DNA of 51,964 nt from Basidiobolus meristosporus CBS 931.73. Taxonomy: Eukaryota > Basidiobolomycota > Basidiobolomycetes > Basidiobolales > Basidiobolaceae. The stretch spans positions 1-51,964 of the forward strand of contig MCFE01000622.1 of assembly GCA_002104905.1 (NCBI GenBank), given 5' to 3'. Under the pieces are notes generated by a model, which saw only the letters and a list, made by a program, of their open reading frames with translations, did not search any database and was not told the origin of the DNA. Made by a program: the position numbers and the translations under genes. This document shows, piece by piece, positions 42,353-51,964 of the stretch (within the stretch, counting starts at the first letter, position 1; each line of letters begins with the position of its first letter).

Positions 42353-43147
42353 CTACATTTTGGGCTTACGGAGGCGCGCAAATACTCCATCCAAAGCTTT
42401 AACGGTGCGGGGTAGCGATAATAGCTCGAAACCACCTTCTGCTTCTTTGGTGAGCCTCTCCTCGTTACCCCAGACATCTGCAAATTCGTTACGTAAGAAA
42501 CCTTTGGTGACCTGTCTACCAGCATCAGGTGTCTTTAATAGCTGCTTCATAATGCCCTCTGCTGTTGGCAGAACCTGATCATGCTCCTTGACAATTTCAT
42601 CAATTAGTCCAATCTCCTTTGCTTGCTTTGTATCTAGTAGTACTGCGAACTGAAGGATTTTGTCTGCTTTTCCTTGGCCGATAATCGAGGACATAAGCTT
42701 GATCCATATATTGGGGACAGAAATACCAAGAGCAACTTCGTTTAAGCCTATGTATCCGTCCTCAGACATTACCCGATAGTCACAACACATTGACAAGCAA
42801 CAACCACCAGCTGGGCAAGCACCCTTGATTGCAGATATGGTGATAAGTTTGGAACGGTACAGTCTAGCTAAGAATTGATTCGAAATCTTCCAGAACTTAG
42901 TATACCGTTCTTTAGAAGTCTTGGGGGCGTAAAGCTCCAGTAAGTCATTTCCGGCGGTAAAAATAGGACGGCTAATGCCAGATTGGAAAATAACGCCACG
43001 GACTTTGGGATTGTTCTCCAACTCATCTAAAGCAGAAAGAAGTTGCACCCAAACGTCCATATTCATAGAGTTTACAGGCTCGCGCTTGATAGTGATAACA
43101 GCATACCCATCCGATTTGATATCGGCAGTAACATATTGAGAAGGCAT
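42353..43147 (-). CDS. ECI1-like: Delta3-delta2-enoyl-CoA isomerase (crotonase fold)
   Basis: Single exon, 264 residues. The crotonase-fold motifs are FTAGNDLLELY (63-73) and CPAGGC (111-116) forming the oxyanion hole. IGLNE at 133-137 places Glu137 where ECI1-type isomerases have their single catalytic acid, and the wording EPVNSM, SAIKGACPAGG and GLNEVALGI is that of the mitochondrial ECI1/DCI group rather than hydratases. It moves the double bond of 3-enoyl-CoA to the 2-trans position for beta-oxidation of unsaturated fatty acids. I see no clear mitochondrial presequence. The C-terminus is PKM, a poor match to a peroxisomal targeting signal. Its location is therefore uncertain. Confidence 0.9.
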   Translation of the reverse strand: MPSQYVTADIKSDGYAVITIKREPVNSMNMDVWVQLLSALDELENNPKVRGVIFQSGISRPIFTAGNDLLELYAPKTSKERYTKFWKISNQFLARLYRSKLITISAIKGACPAGGCCLSMCCDYRVMSEDGYIGLNEVALGISVPNIWIKLMSSIIGQGKADKILQFAVLLDTKQAKEIGLIDEIVKEHDQVLPTAEGIMKQLLKTPDAGRQVTKGFLRNEFADVWGNEERLTKEAEGGFELLSLPRTVKALDGVFARLRKPKM

Positions 43148-43295
43148 GGCTTAGGGAAAAAGCTGAGGGTTAACGTACAGATTTCTTGCAAAGGAATATT
43201 TGGTATATATATGCTACTGTCAACTCTTCCCCTAGTGAGTCACAAACATTGGAACACATGAAATCAATGTCCTTCGGCGATTTCATCATCAGAAA

Positions 43296-43631
43296 CTAAG
43301 CCTCAGTAACCATGGGTAAATGAAGAAAATCCCTACAATATCCATGCTTAATCATGGGAATTTTGTGAGAAAAAGCCAGAAAAATTCCCACATATTGAAA
43401 ATAGGCGTGTTGCAACAGTTGAGTAGCCAATAAAGGTAATTCGTATTGGTCAGCCAGAAAACCCTCATTCGATTGCACGTATATCAATTGCATGTGTGAT
43501 TCTTCATCACCCAACTTCAGGTCTAGGGTTTTGACAGCAAATGGGCGATCCGAATTAAAGGAAGGATCAAAGCCATATTCAGTGTGCATATGACATGAGG
43601 CCGAATCTAAGATCTCTGAAAGCTTGGCCAT
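43296..43631 (-). CDS. Hypothetical protein, 111 residues
   Basis: Begins MAKLSEILDSASCHMHTEYG at 43631 and ends FLHLPMVTEA. Composition is balanced and acidic, with no signal peptide or transmembrane segment. I do not recognise it. It is close to and co-directional with the isomerase (149 bp between its stop and the isomerase ATG). It may be one exon of a longer gene or not a gene at all. Confidence 0.4.
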   Translation of the reverse strand: MAKLSEILDSASCHMHTEYGFDPSFNSDRPFAVKTLDLKLGDEESHMQLIYVQSNEGFLADQYELPLLATQLLQHAYFQYVGIFLAFSHKIPMIKHGYCRDFLHLPMVTEA

Positions 43632-43726
43632 TTTCACATAATTTTACCACGACAATTTTAATCCCGATTATCACGAGGGCAAAGCTTCAGAGTAACCGCT
43701 AGAGCCGCAATATACTTTGATAACTG

Positions 43727-44086
43727 ATGTATCTTGGCACTGTAACCGATCAGTGGACACTTGCTACACTAACATGTCTAATCGTACTCAGTACCCAAAA
43801 CGACCCTACATACACCCGCCTTCGTATCATCTGTACAGACATACCACAAGTCGGAATCCCAATAGGTATTGTTTACCCCAAAGTCAACGAGGAGCAAATA
43901 GCTATGTATGGAGGAAATACAAAGGCTGTATTCGCAGAGTGTGTTTATTCACACCTGACCACTGTTGCATTCAGTAGCAAGGTTGGTCACAGGTTGAAGA
44001 TTAAGCCTGAGTGTGATTTTCACATGAGAGCAGAAATTGATAAAGACATTTGTTTCACTGTAATTTTAACTCAACAAGTTGGATAA
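43727..44086 (+). CDS. Hypothetical protein, 119 residues
   Basis: ATG at 43727 (MYLGTVTDQW), ends ILTQQVG. Contains LRIICTDIPQVGIPIGIVYP and a mildly hydrophobic N-terminus. It is divergent from the ORF ending at 43631, with 95 bp between starts, which would form a compact bidirectional promoter. I recognise no family. It could be an exon of a longer gene. Confidence 0.4.
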   Translation: MYLGTVTDQWTLATLTCLIVLSTQNDPTYTRLRIICTDIPQVGIPIGIVYPKVNEEQIAMYGGNTKAVFAECVYSHLTTVAFSSKVGHRLKIKPECDFHMRAEIDKDICFTVILTQQVG

Positions 44087-45080
44087 GGATAATATGGTTT
44101 GAGTACCTGAGTGACGCCTATAATTAGTGCTCCACCAGATGGGTATTGATGCGGGTACATATTGATTTCAGTGAGAAAACCAAGCTGTAAGGGAGACTCA
44201 GCTATTAGAAGGTTCTACCTGGCCATGCGCCCGAATCTGCTGGAGCATGCTGAGCTCCTAATAGTGCCGTTTCTGGAAAATACCTCGCAAACCATGAGAT
44301 CACCAACCTCTTGGTCATATTACGAGATTGCTCAGGTTTCTGGGCATATATGTTCAGGTGAGACCGTCTGAAGAAACACAACCAAGTCGAGTAACTGTGT
44401 CTGTTCCAAATTGGTCACATTCAATTTAAACAGTTCATGCTTGGTCATCTGACCCAAGCAGAATGCATGGTTGGAATTGTTCGAAGATATTAATCTAGTA
44501 GGGGGATTATGCCATGTTGAACTGCGCATCTATCAGCGATGGAGGTGATTGGTAACGCTAAACGTCGTCACCAAATGCGGGGTATTGTTTGACCTTGATG
44601 GAGCTTATAGGTAAGAAAATAGTTATTTTGGTTGGATAACAGTAAAATATTGAGCACGCATGGAAGGTAGAAGCGTTTAAACTTCCGAGGAATATCTATA
44701 CCTTGCTCTTGTTGCTATTGATTGCCAGTTGGCTAAGTGATGCGAAACCTGTACTACCTGCGAAAAAGGTCACCGTCAGAGGGCAACCTCATTAGCGTAA
44801 GGAATGCATTAATCAGTGTATTTTTGGAATTCGAGGGGTCATTAGGTGAGACCAAACTATCCAAAAATAATGCCAAACAATTGGTGCTACGATTGGTAAA
44901 CATTTTAAACAGTGGACCAACTTTTTTCGTTTAAAGCAGACTATCGTCCGGCATTGTTCGGTGACAATTCTACACTTCAACTCTGGAAGGCTATTATCGG
45001 TTAATTGTTTGCGTGTGCATCTTTAGCATTCCCTCTCACTTTGCCTGTTCTTTTAACAATACTTGCAACAAACATATTCA
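44087..45080. other. Intergenic
   Basis: Contains open frames of 65-70 codons (44162-44371, and 44737-44934 starting MMRNLYYLRK) with protein-like composition but no recognisable motif and no splice sites tying them to a neighbour. Otherwise empty; includes the promoter of the bZIP gene. Confidence 0.4.
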
Positions 45081-46305
45081 ATGCTGTCTCCGTTAGCGCA
45101 GTTCGACAACACATATGAAACCCCCAAATATAGCTATCAGGATTTTTCGAGTGAAGGTAAGGTGTTATACCGGTTCAAACACAGTCTACGCTGCTTTAAC
45201 GAACAGTGAAGAGTCCCCAGGTAGCCCGGAGGAACAATACCCTTCCCCACCAGTTGAACAATTGCCTCAAAAGAAGAAGCCAGGAAGAAAGCCGAATCCT
45301 GCCTCCCCAGCTGTACGTAAAGCACAAAATCGTGCAGCCCAAAGAGCCTTTCGCGAGCGAAAAGAGAGGCACCTCAAGGAGTTGGAGGTGTGTGTGAAGG
45401 AGCTGCGCGACAACCAACATAATGTTCATAGTGAGCTTCAACGAGAAAACCAAAAATTACGTTATCTGATTCAAATACTGAAGAACGATAACGTACAATT
45501 ACGCAGCATTATATCCGGATTTGGATCTTTGACCGAAAAAGCATCAAGTAGGGAAATGATTTCACCTGCAAATGGTATAGCGGCTTCCTCCTTTATACCT
45601 TCAAGTGGGACAAGCATGGAAGGCTCCATTATCACGCCGGTTCCTTTAGCTAGAGGTTACCTTACCCCGACTTATCAGGAAGAACCAAATACCTTTTCTG
45701 GATTATCATCGGGCAACGGTTCAGACCCTGGATTATACGGCAGCCCTTGTGCATCTAGGATGGATTGCTATACACCAGCGTCTTTTACATCTTATACCCA
45801 CTTTGATTCCGAAACCTGCTCGTTCGACAGTAGCGAGAGATCCTTGGGCTCACAGACGGAGGATGATCTTCAGCAGGACATGTTAGATGGTAATATACAT
45901 ACTGTGTTTCCCGACGGAATTACTCTCACTATTCCTCCGCCTGACTTCGGTCGCCTTAGTGGTGGAGTTGCCATTAGCTTGATACCCGAAGTCCGAGAGC
46001 CTAAATATATGTTCAAACACTACGATTCCAGGATTGACAAAGTTCCCAGTGAGAAGTTGAAGGAATTGATGATAGAGCAACAGGGTAATTACGATCTTGA
46101 TGAACTCTGGGATCTCTTTATGACCAAAGCCATATGCCATGGCGATCCTCAAGACCCTTCAGCCTGGGAATTGCCTGATGAATTCTATACAAGATTCCCA
46201 ATGCTGGTAGATCCTGCTCTGAAGGCAAGAGAGAGAATGCGGACTGCATGGTGGCGTTTGAATGGGAGGATCAAAGCTGGTGACAAGATTCGTAGCTTTG
46301 TCTAA
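45081..46305 (+). CDS. AP-1/Yap1-like bZIP transcription factor
   Basis: The preferred model starts at 45081 (MLSPLAQFDNTYETPKYSYQ), removes a 28-nt GTAAGG...CACAG intron (45157-45184) and ends at 46305, giving 398 residues. An uninterrupted alternative begins at ATG 45115 with a different N-terminus. Basic region RKAQNRAAQRAFRERKE (~71-86), with the QNRxAQRxFR signature of fungal AP-1-type (Pap1/Yap1) factors, preceded by KKKPGRKPNP. A leucine zipper covers ~90-130. A Ser/Gly-rich middle follows, then a conserved-looking C-terminal block (LDELWDLFMTKAICHG, WELPDEFYTRFPMLVDP). Yap1-type redox cysteine pairs are not obvious, so oxidative-stress sensing is not assured. Nuclear DNA-binding regulator. 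Confidence 0.88.
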
Positions 46306-47491
46306 TACTGAATCCAATTATGTTTCTTGCTATCGATTTCAAGACATTCCAGTCATCATCACTTTAGATCCACTTGGCCTTATCCTTTGTAAACCCTCAT
46401 CGAACATCTCAATACCTCTACCGACCATCAGTTGTACAGCATCGACTATTCCTTGTATATTTTTGCAAATCAAGTTATCACCAGTATTCGTTTCCTTCAA
46501 CCGAAATCCCGTGAAAACATATGCCACTTTCAATAGCAGTTCAGCAATAAAAATGAAGTGTTACTTCACAAATATACACAGGGGGTTTCCACATGATCAA
46601 GCGCATCATATGCATCCTTCCTAAGCCAGTGCCCCTGGCTGAGCACATGAAATCATATGAACTCTCAAGATTCTGCTAACATTTAGTTGATTTGTTACAC
46701 TGTGAACACAGCAGTGCTGATATGTTGATCAAGCGACTGAAAGTTATCAGAAATTCAACTATTGCCATATATATCAATGGGAAGCAGAGTTACTCCTATT
46801 GGTATAGTGTTTCACAAGCACATTCCTATGACCATAACGTGCTTAGATTTGGTGAATCCAAATATGTTCCGTTGATTAGGCTTAGGCCCAGTTACTCCTG
46901 AGCCCAGTCCCAAGGAGACAACAGGTTGTGACTGGATTCCCAACTCGCCATAGTTAACTCGACCAAAAAAGATGTATTTCGCCATTCATCACAACGCATG
47001 ATTTTCGTGCTATGCATCTAGGTCATTTCTAACCTGGTATCAATTCGCTGAATAGTAATCGCTACAAAGATGTTCTCAACCTCCCGAAACAATCCTCATA
47101 ATACTGAACCGTTACCCAAGAGAAGATCCGTTTGAATTTAACCATATGCAGTATCTTACGGAAGGGCCACCTGTTCCATTCACCCATTGCGAGCTCCGAT
47201 TTACTAGTTGCTGTATATTTTGAGATTCTGGAGTCATCCTTGTTTATCAATCCAATAACTATGCTAAGAGTGCCAGTATCAAATGATAATACACTTGGGG
47301 AGAATGTACAGTGTGAGAACTAAATTATACGTAATACGATATATACTAATCAAGTGTTTGTATAAGAATTAGCGGAATAGCATAGGGTTGATGGGGGGGG
47401 GGAGCCTCCTAATACATATAGAAGATACCACCTGAAGGTGTGTTTAGACATAGTAACCCTGGATTAGTCGACAAGTCATCAGCTTGCCCGA
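46306..47491. other. Intergenic
   Basis: Convergent 3' ends of the bZIP and G-alpha genes. A run of ten G occurs at 47393-47402. No gene recognised in either strand. Confidence 0.45.
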
Positions 47492-48815
47492 TTACAGCAA
47501 GCCGCATTGCTTCAAGTTATCCTCAATCATGATGTCGTTCACTGCTGCCATCACAAAGCCAATCTGCTGAGTATCTGTGGCACACGTAAAGTGTGTATAT
47601 ATCTTCTTGCTACTTATATGATTGAGTGATTGGAAGCAGTTAGCGATGAATTCGCAGGCCTTGTCATAATCCTCTCCGCCTAGGTGTAGTATTAACTCAG
47701 TTAGTGAGGGAGAATACACAGAGCAACATGAGCCTGGATTTACCGTCGTAGTCCAGAAAATAATCACTCATTGGGGATGTTATCAGTTTTTCTCTGAACA
47801 GATCTATCTTGTTTAGGAACAACAGTACGGATGTTTTGGTAAACCATCGTGAATTGCAGATGGAATCAAATAATGTAAGCGCCTCTTGCATGCGATTCTA
47901 ATCCATACTACTGATAAATAAATAGACTCCGCATTGATTTGATGTATGCCTGAATACTTACCACAGTGTCATCCTCTATTAGATTCTGATCGTATTCACT
48001 TATAGCTACCATAAAGACGATTGCCGTTACATTTTCGAAGCAGTGAATCCATTTCTTGCGCTCAGATCGCTGCCCACCAACATCGAGTATGCGATATGTC
48101 ATCTCACCCATAGTGAAGGCAGTTTCTGTCATCCCTGTAGTTTTCACACGAGAACGTAGTACATCTTGATCATTGGGTATGTAGTTAGGCTGCCCTATCC
48201 GTTCAATACATTCAAAATAACTGGTTCCCGAATACAAATATTAGAAGGAGCGTGGTCAATGCGGATATTCTTTAAAAATCTTACTATCTGGCTGAGTCAT
48301 TCAGTTGATATTCTCGCGAGCGGTGAAAGCATTCCTGCACGCCCTTATCTGCCCAGAGACATTTGATGGCTTCCGTTATCTCGCTAGCAAGAGACTCTCC
48401 TTCGATTTGTTCAGGGAGCTCCATTATTATATCTACATGAGTTGAGTATTTTTCGTTTTCTAAGGAGATCTCCATGATTTCCATTGCTTCTAGTATAACC
48501 CTCATGGATTGGGCAGCGTTGGAGAAAATCACTTCTCTGTAGGCTTCTCGCTCGTCAACGCTGTAGCTTCCTTCATGGATTAGCTTCATTTGCTTGATTA
48601 AGGTGCTTTTTCCAGATTCACCAGCACCTAATAAAAATAAAGAGTTAATCTATCGTCTGCTCGGGAATGAGTCGAATGGCCGAATCGCCTAGAAAGCAAC
48701 CTAGAAGTAGCATTTTGACGTCGTTCTTGTGGGTAATACGATCATTTTTCAGTTGATTTTCAATCACATCATTGGTGTGTTTACCGTCAACTTCCTGACT
48801 GGCGCAACAACCCAT
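47492..48815 (-). CDS. Heterotrimeric G-protein alpha subunit
   Basis: Five exons on the minus strand: 48815-48701, 48627-48285, 48220-47962, 47897-47744, 47679-47492 (introns 73, 64, 64, 64 nt), 352 residues, the usual length. MGCCAS gives N-myristoylation (Gly2) and palmitoylation (Cys3, Cys4). P-loop GAGESGKST (39-47), switch I with Arg177 and Thr180 (RVKTTG), switch II DVGGQR with Gln203, NKID (268-271), TCAT (322-325). The C-terminus CGLL has the cysteine modified by pertussis toxin in Gi/o-type subunits. It transmits signals from seven-TM receptors at the plasma membrane. Each intron was placed by frame and by family sequence; all frames close. Confidence 0.95.
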
Positions 48816-50450
48816 TTCTATAGTACTAATCGAGTAAGAAGGTGATGATTCCAATGCTGTTAGCGGAAGCACAAATGCCTGCGTTGCCGTTTTGATGGAA
48901 GCCACATACCTCTCGTGTGTTGAAACTACTGTGGCGCCGGAGTTAAGGCAATTGGAACAAAAAGGTGGAATAACAGATCTTGGGAAAGTAACCTTAGGAG
49001 CAAGCTAAAGTTCAGATTGGAAATTTATAGAAACTGCGAGCAATTGATGCCACAACAGATATGGGGATATTGGATGATGATTTGGAGTAGCGATGTACTT
49101 GGAAGTAATGTTGCATACGAGGTTTAAATTGCCAACATACTAGAAGTTCAATGGCAGGGATGGTGAACCAAAAAAGACCATAATTACCTCACCGAGCCCC
49201 TCATTTTGCTAGCCATTAGTTATTGGATTCACACCTATTAATAGTTATGTCGCATTTTGATCTATGATAATCAAGTACAATTCCTCATGAAACATCATGT
49301 GAAATCGATCTTTGCCGTCATTAGCAACCTATTGGCGTGCTAATACACAGGGTGATCCCCAAACATTAGCTCGAAATCCACTCAATCCCCAACTAAAGCC
49401 AATATCAACATCTTGAAACTTCGATATGCGCTTCGCTGCTTTGGCCACTCCAGTCGGTAAGGAGGTCAGCTTGTAAATATCCTATAATACAAGTTTCTAC
49501 TGCACCCCATCTGATCCATCGGAGAGTCATGGCCACCCATGGATTGGTATGCATATGAAATGGACTGTTACTTGTATCGGCAATTACATTGCGTAGTAGC
49601 GGGCCTTGATAAAAGGTGCTATTGTACAAGAACAAGCGCAACGAGATCCCACGATAATGAAGGGCTGAGAATTCGGCTAGTACAGTGCGGAGAATAACCT
49701 GACACTAGGTTATTATGCTCGTCAGCAAAAATATTCTGTACTGGACTTTGCGTGCACTTGCTATGTGGCGCTATCGATTTAATATATACCAATCGGTTCC
49801 TTGAAATGTGTCGAGATCTGGATGCTTCTGAGGAACAATAGTGATCAGAGCTGTTTGGATATATTGACCATGTATTCCACATTTGCATTTTCTGCACACT
49901 GATTATGGGGCTAAATGGGTTAGACATTGGCATCAGAGATTGAAAGCCTATTTGACTAAATGTATTTTAGGGTGATCAATACTCTGCTCAGTCCTGTAAT
50001 TAAGCGTCAATGTGCTACTAGTTGGTAGATATGATTTGACTGGATGTCCTAAAAAGGTACATAACATTACGGTTTCATATTATATTGAGTGAGCCAGAAA
50101 TCAGTATGAGCCAGCTCACAGAGATGGTACTATATGAAGCACATATTTTTGGGAACAGGGGGCTTGGATAAATACTACGAAGTTGAGATTTGACTCCTGC
50201 TCCAAAACACTAAATTGAAATACTGTACGCACACTCCTGACAACCCAGAATCAAACTGGTATGAAATGGCCTGTGTAAGGTCTAACATGATTGGGTAGAG
50301 TTTGGGGCTTACCACAGTCATTGGAGTTGCCTCAAATATTCAGAGCTTTCATATCAGGTTCTGATTAATACTAGCCCAGGTAGAGTTGTTAAATAATACA
50401 AGCAGTATATTATCAATATCTACACAGTATTGTGATTCAAAAACTTCAAC
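48816..50450. other. Subtelomeric spacer with a doubtful ORF
   Basis: No recognisable gene. A minus-strand frame of ~100 codons (49405-49715) reads RLFLYNSTFYQGPLLRNVI, then PWVAMTLRWIRWGAVETC. The 'FLYNSTFYQGP' piece faintly recalls the array family's 'FFYNNSIYKGP', but the rest does not align, so I do not call it a relic. Confidence 0.35.
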
Positions 50451-50479
50451 AAATACTCAGAAAAGTGCTGTTAGGAACA

Positions 50480-50745
50480 ACACTACAGGAAAATATATTT
50501 AAGTGCCATATGTTGCAAGAATTTTGTAAATATTGGAAGTGATTAGGAGAACAAGTAAATAATGTGGTTCTCACTTGATTGATCATTGAATGCAAAAGTG
50601 GTGCTTATACTTTGACATGGTCTTGGCAAAATAAACATGCAGGATATACTTAGGAAAGTCTCAAGAGCATGTATGCAATGTTTGGGGCGGTTTGGACAAT
50701 CTTAAGAAATTTCATGTTCTAAGTACCTGCTGTTTTGGTTAGGTA
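50480..50745. repeat. Third copy of the fold-back element arm
   Basis: Collinear with 22540-22850 and with the right arm of 21670-22315: ATTGGAAGTGATTAGGAGAA, TTGATTGATCATTGAATGC, GAAAGTCTCAAGAGCATGTA, GTTTGGGGCGGTTTGGACAA, AAATTTCATGTTCTAAGTAC. It ends where the telomere-proximal tandem repeats begin. Confidence 0.7.
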
Positions 50746-50750
50746 AGGGA

Positions 50751-50888
50751 AGGGAAAGCCACTAAGGAAGGTGAAATCCTTGTTTGAATTCAGATAAGCT
50801 TAATGATAAACAAAGAAGCCAGCTGGGAATTTAAAGCTAACACAGTAAAGACTAAGCTGAATACAAATAATTCTAAGCTGAAGTTAGG
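50751..50888. repeat. Degenerate first subtelomeric unit
   Basis: AAAGCCACTAAGGAAGGTGAAATCCTTG and AAACAAAGAAGCCAGCTGGG are weak matches to the start of the units at 50889 and 51353; the rest of the unit is absent or diverged. Confidence 0.5.
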
Positions 50889-51352
50889 GGAGGGAAAGTC
50901 ACCAAGGTAGGTGAGGGTTAGGGGGGGAGACAGTCACCAACAGGTGAAATCTTTATTTCAGTTGAATCAAAGAAGCCAGCGCTCCTGTTGTAGCTTTGAT
51001 ACAAGAGTGTGTAGCTGAGGGGAATTTGTAGGTAAGTTAATAAGAAGTGATGATAGTTCTTCAGTGCTCAAGACACTGTTCAGTGGGAAGGGGGGTAGCA
51101 AGAGAGGTAAGAATGACTTGTGATCAACATTAATGAGGGGAATGTGATAAGGATTGATATTCATCATAAAGGGAGTGTGCTGCTGCAGATATTGCTGCCA
51201 AACATCTGTCAAGTACTTCAAGTAGGCCAGCTTGGGTTTTTCTGACTGCAGAATAAATTCAGCAAACTTCTTGACTTCAGGATCTCCAAGTATAGTTCTC
51301 CAGCAGGAGCCAGGTGTAGTGTGGTGTGTTCTCTTAGGGTTAGGGTTAGGGG
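50889..51352. repeat. Telomere-associated tandem unit 1
   Basis: About 464 bp. Begins GGAGGGAAAGTCACCAAGG, has the GTTAGGGG spacer and a TCACCAACAGGTGA palindrome, and runs to interstitial CTTAGGGTTAGGGTTAGGGG at 51332-51351. About 320 bp of it is nearly identical to unit 2. A minus-strand frame is contained in it. Confidence 0.85.
50967..51312 (-). pseudogene. Subtelomeric ORF fragment in unit 1
   Basis: On the minus strand the frame reads GDPEVKKFAEFILQSEKPKL, then KYLTDVWQQYLQQHTPF and NSVLSTEELSSLLINLP, ending SKLQQERWLL. Upstream the frame stays open through interstitial telomeric sequence. I do not recognise it. Most differences from the copy in unit 2 change the amino acid, and unit 2 has a stop (CAG TAG) where this has QE, so it is not under visible constraint. 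Probably a fragment of a telomere-linked gene. Confidence 0.4.
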
Positions 51353-51707
51353 GGAGGGAAAGTCACCAAGGTAGGTGAAATTTAGGGTTAGGGGGAGACA
51401 GTCACCAACAGGTGAAATCTTTATCTCAGTTGAAACAAAGAAGCCAGCGCTACTGTTGTAGCTTTGATACAAGAGTGTGTAGCTGAGGGGAATTTGTAGG
51501 TAAGTTAATAAGAAGTGATGATAGTTCTTCAGTGCTCAAGACACTGTTCAGTGGGATGGGGGGTAGCAAGAGAGGTAAGAATGACTTGTGAACAACATTA
51601 ATGAGGGGAATGTGATAAGGATTGATACTCATCATAAAGGGAGTGTGCTGCTGCAGATATTGCTGCCAAAGGTCTGTCAAGTACTTCAGGTAGGCCAGCT
51701 TGGGTTT

Positions 51708-51708
<1 letters not shown>
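51353..51708. repeat. Telomere-associated tandem unit 2, truncated by the telomere
   Basis: Repeats unit 1 from GGAGGGAAAGTCACCAAGG to GGCCAGCTTGGGTTTTT, where unit 1 goes on with CTGACTGCAG but this copy changes straight to TAGGGTTAGGG. The minus-strand frame (51450-51707) is cut by the telomere. Confidence 0.9.
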
Positions 51709-51742
<34 letters not shown>

Positions 51743-51964
51743 GGTTAGGGTTAGGGTTAGGGTTAGGGTTAGGGTTAGGGTTAGGGTTAGGGTTAGGGTT
51801 AGGGTTAGGGTTAGGGTTAGGGTTAGGGTTAGGGTTAGGGTTAGGGTTAGGGTTAGGGTTAGGGTTAGGGTTAGGGTTAGGGTTAGGGTTAGGGTTAGGG
51901 TTAGGGTTAGGGTTAGGGTTAGGGTTAGGGTTAGGGTTAGGGTTAGGGTTAGGGTTAGGGTTAG
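51709..51964 (+). repeat. Terminal telomere array, TTAGGG
   Basis: About 42 units of TTAGGG to the last base, with one TTTAGGG variant near the inner end. G-rich strand running to the right means that the physical chromosome end is on the right. Confidence 0.99.

Noticed and set aside
49405-49715. Minus-strand frame with FLYNSTFYQGP, possible relic of the membrane family
   Set aside because: Only ~11 residues resemble the family loop; the residues before and after do not align, so chance is likelier.
51332-51352. Interstitial TTAGGG as a chromosome fusion point
   Set aside because: Only three units, same orientation as the terminal telomere, and part of the repeated unit; no head-to-head arrangement.
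50889-51708. CRISPR-like array from the regularly spaced TCACC/GGTGA motifs
   Set aside because: Units are ~464 bp, the spacers are themselves repeats, and the sequence is nuclear subtelomere of a eukaryote.

Overview
The window is the right end of a fungal chromosome. The last ~256 bases are an uninterrupted TTAGGG array (G-rich strand running 5'->3' to the end). Fungal origin is supported by short GT-AG introns (mostly 50-75 nt), a cell-wall-integrity (Slt2/Mpk1-type) MAP kinase, a MGCC-starting G-alpha with a CGLL tail, an AP-1/Yap1-like bZIP factor, and a Ser/Ala-rich GPI-anchored secreted protein. A secreted chymotrypsin-fold protease and the intron style are compatible with an early-diverging lineage, but I cannot name the genus.

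Region 1 (1-20.5 kb) is the unusual part. It is an array of one intronless gene family encoding ~375-390 residue multi-pass membrane proteins that I do not recognise. I count seven intact copies (649, 3304, 7034, 11163, 15280-, 16771-, 19401) and at least eleven broken copies or fragments. Most copies carry the same upstream cassette, a ~70-90 bp element followed by a TATA box usually 40-70 bp before the ATG. Cassettes without genes mark lost members. Two copies lie inverted between ~340-370 bp inverted repeats carrying a TG/CA microsatellite. A ~400 bp near-identical tract and a mosaic pseudogene show recent sequence exchange. The array looks like a rapidly turning-over gene family; its function is unknown.

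Region 2 (20.5-23.3 kb) is gene-free and holds a fold-back (MITE-like) element and a one-armed relative; another arm copy lies near the telomere at 50.5 kb.

Region 3 (23.3-49 kb) is ordinary gene space: S1 serine protease (4 exons), Cys-rich secreted protein, GPI protein, MAP kinase, a LACTB-like membrane protein with degraded catalytic motifs, a four-TM protein (4 exons), a double-hotdog acyl-CoA thioesterase (8-9 exons), asparagine synthetase, delta3-delta2-enoyl-CoA isomerase, two small unknown ORFs, bZIP factor and G-alpha. The G-alpha, bZIP and MAP kinase genes could share a signalling pathway, but nothing here shows co-regulation.

Region 4 (49-52 kb) is subtelomere: a dispersed repeat copy, ~464 bp tandem units with interstitial TTAGGG and TCACC/GGTGA palindromes, and the telomere, which starts abruptly inside the last unit.
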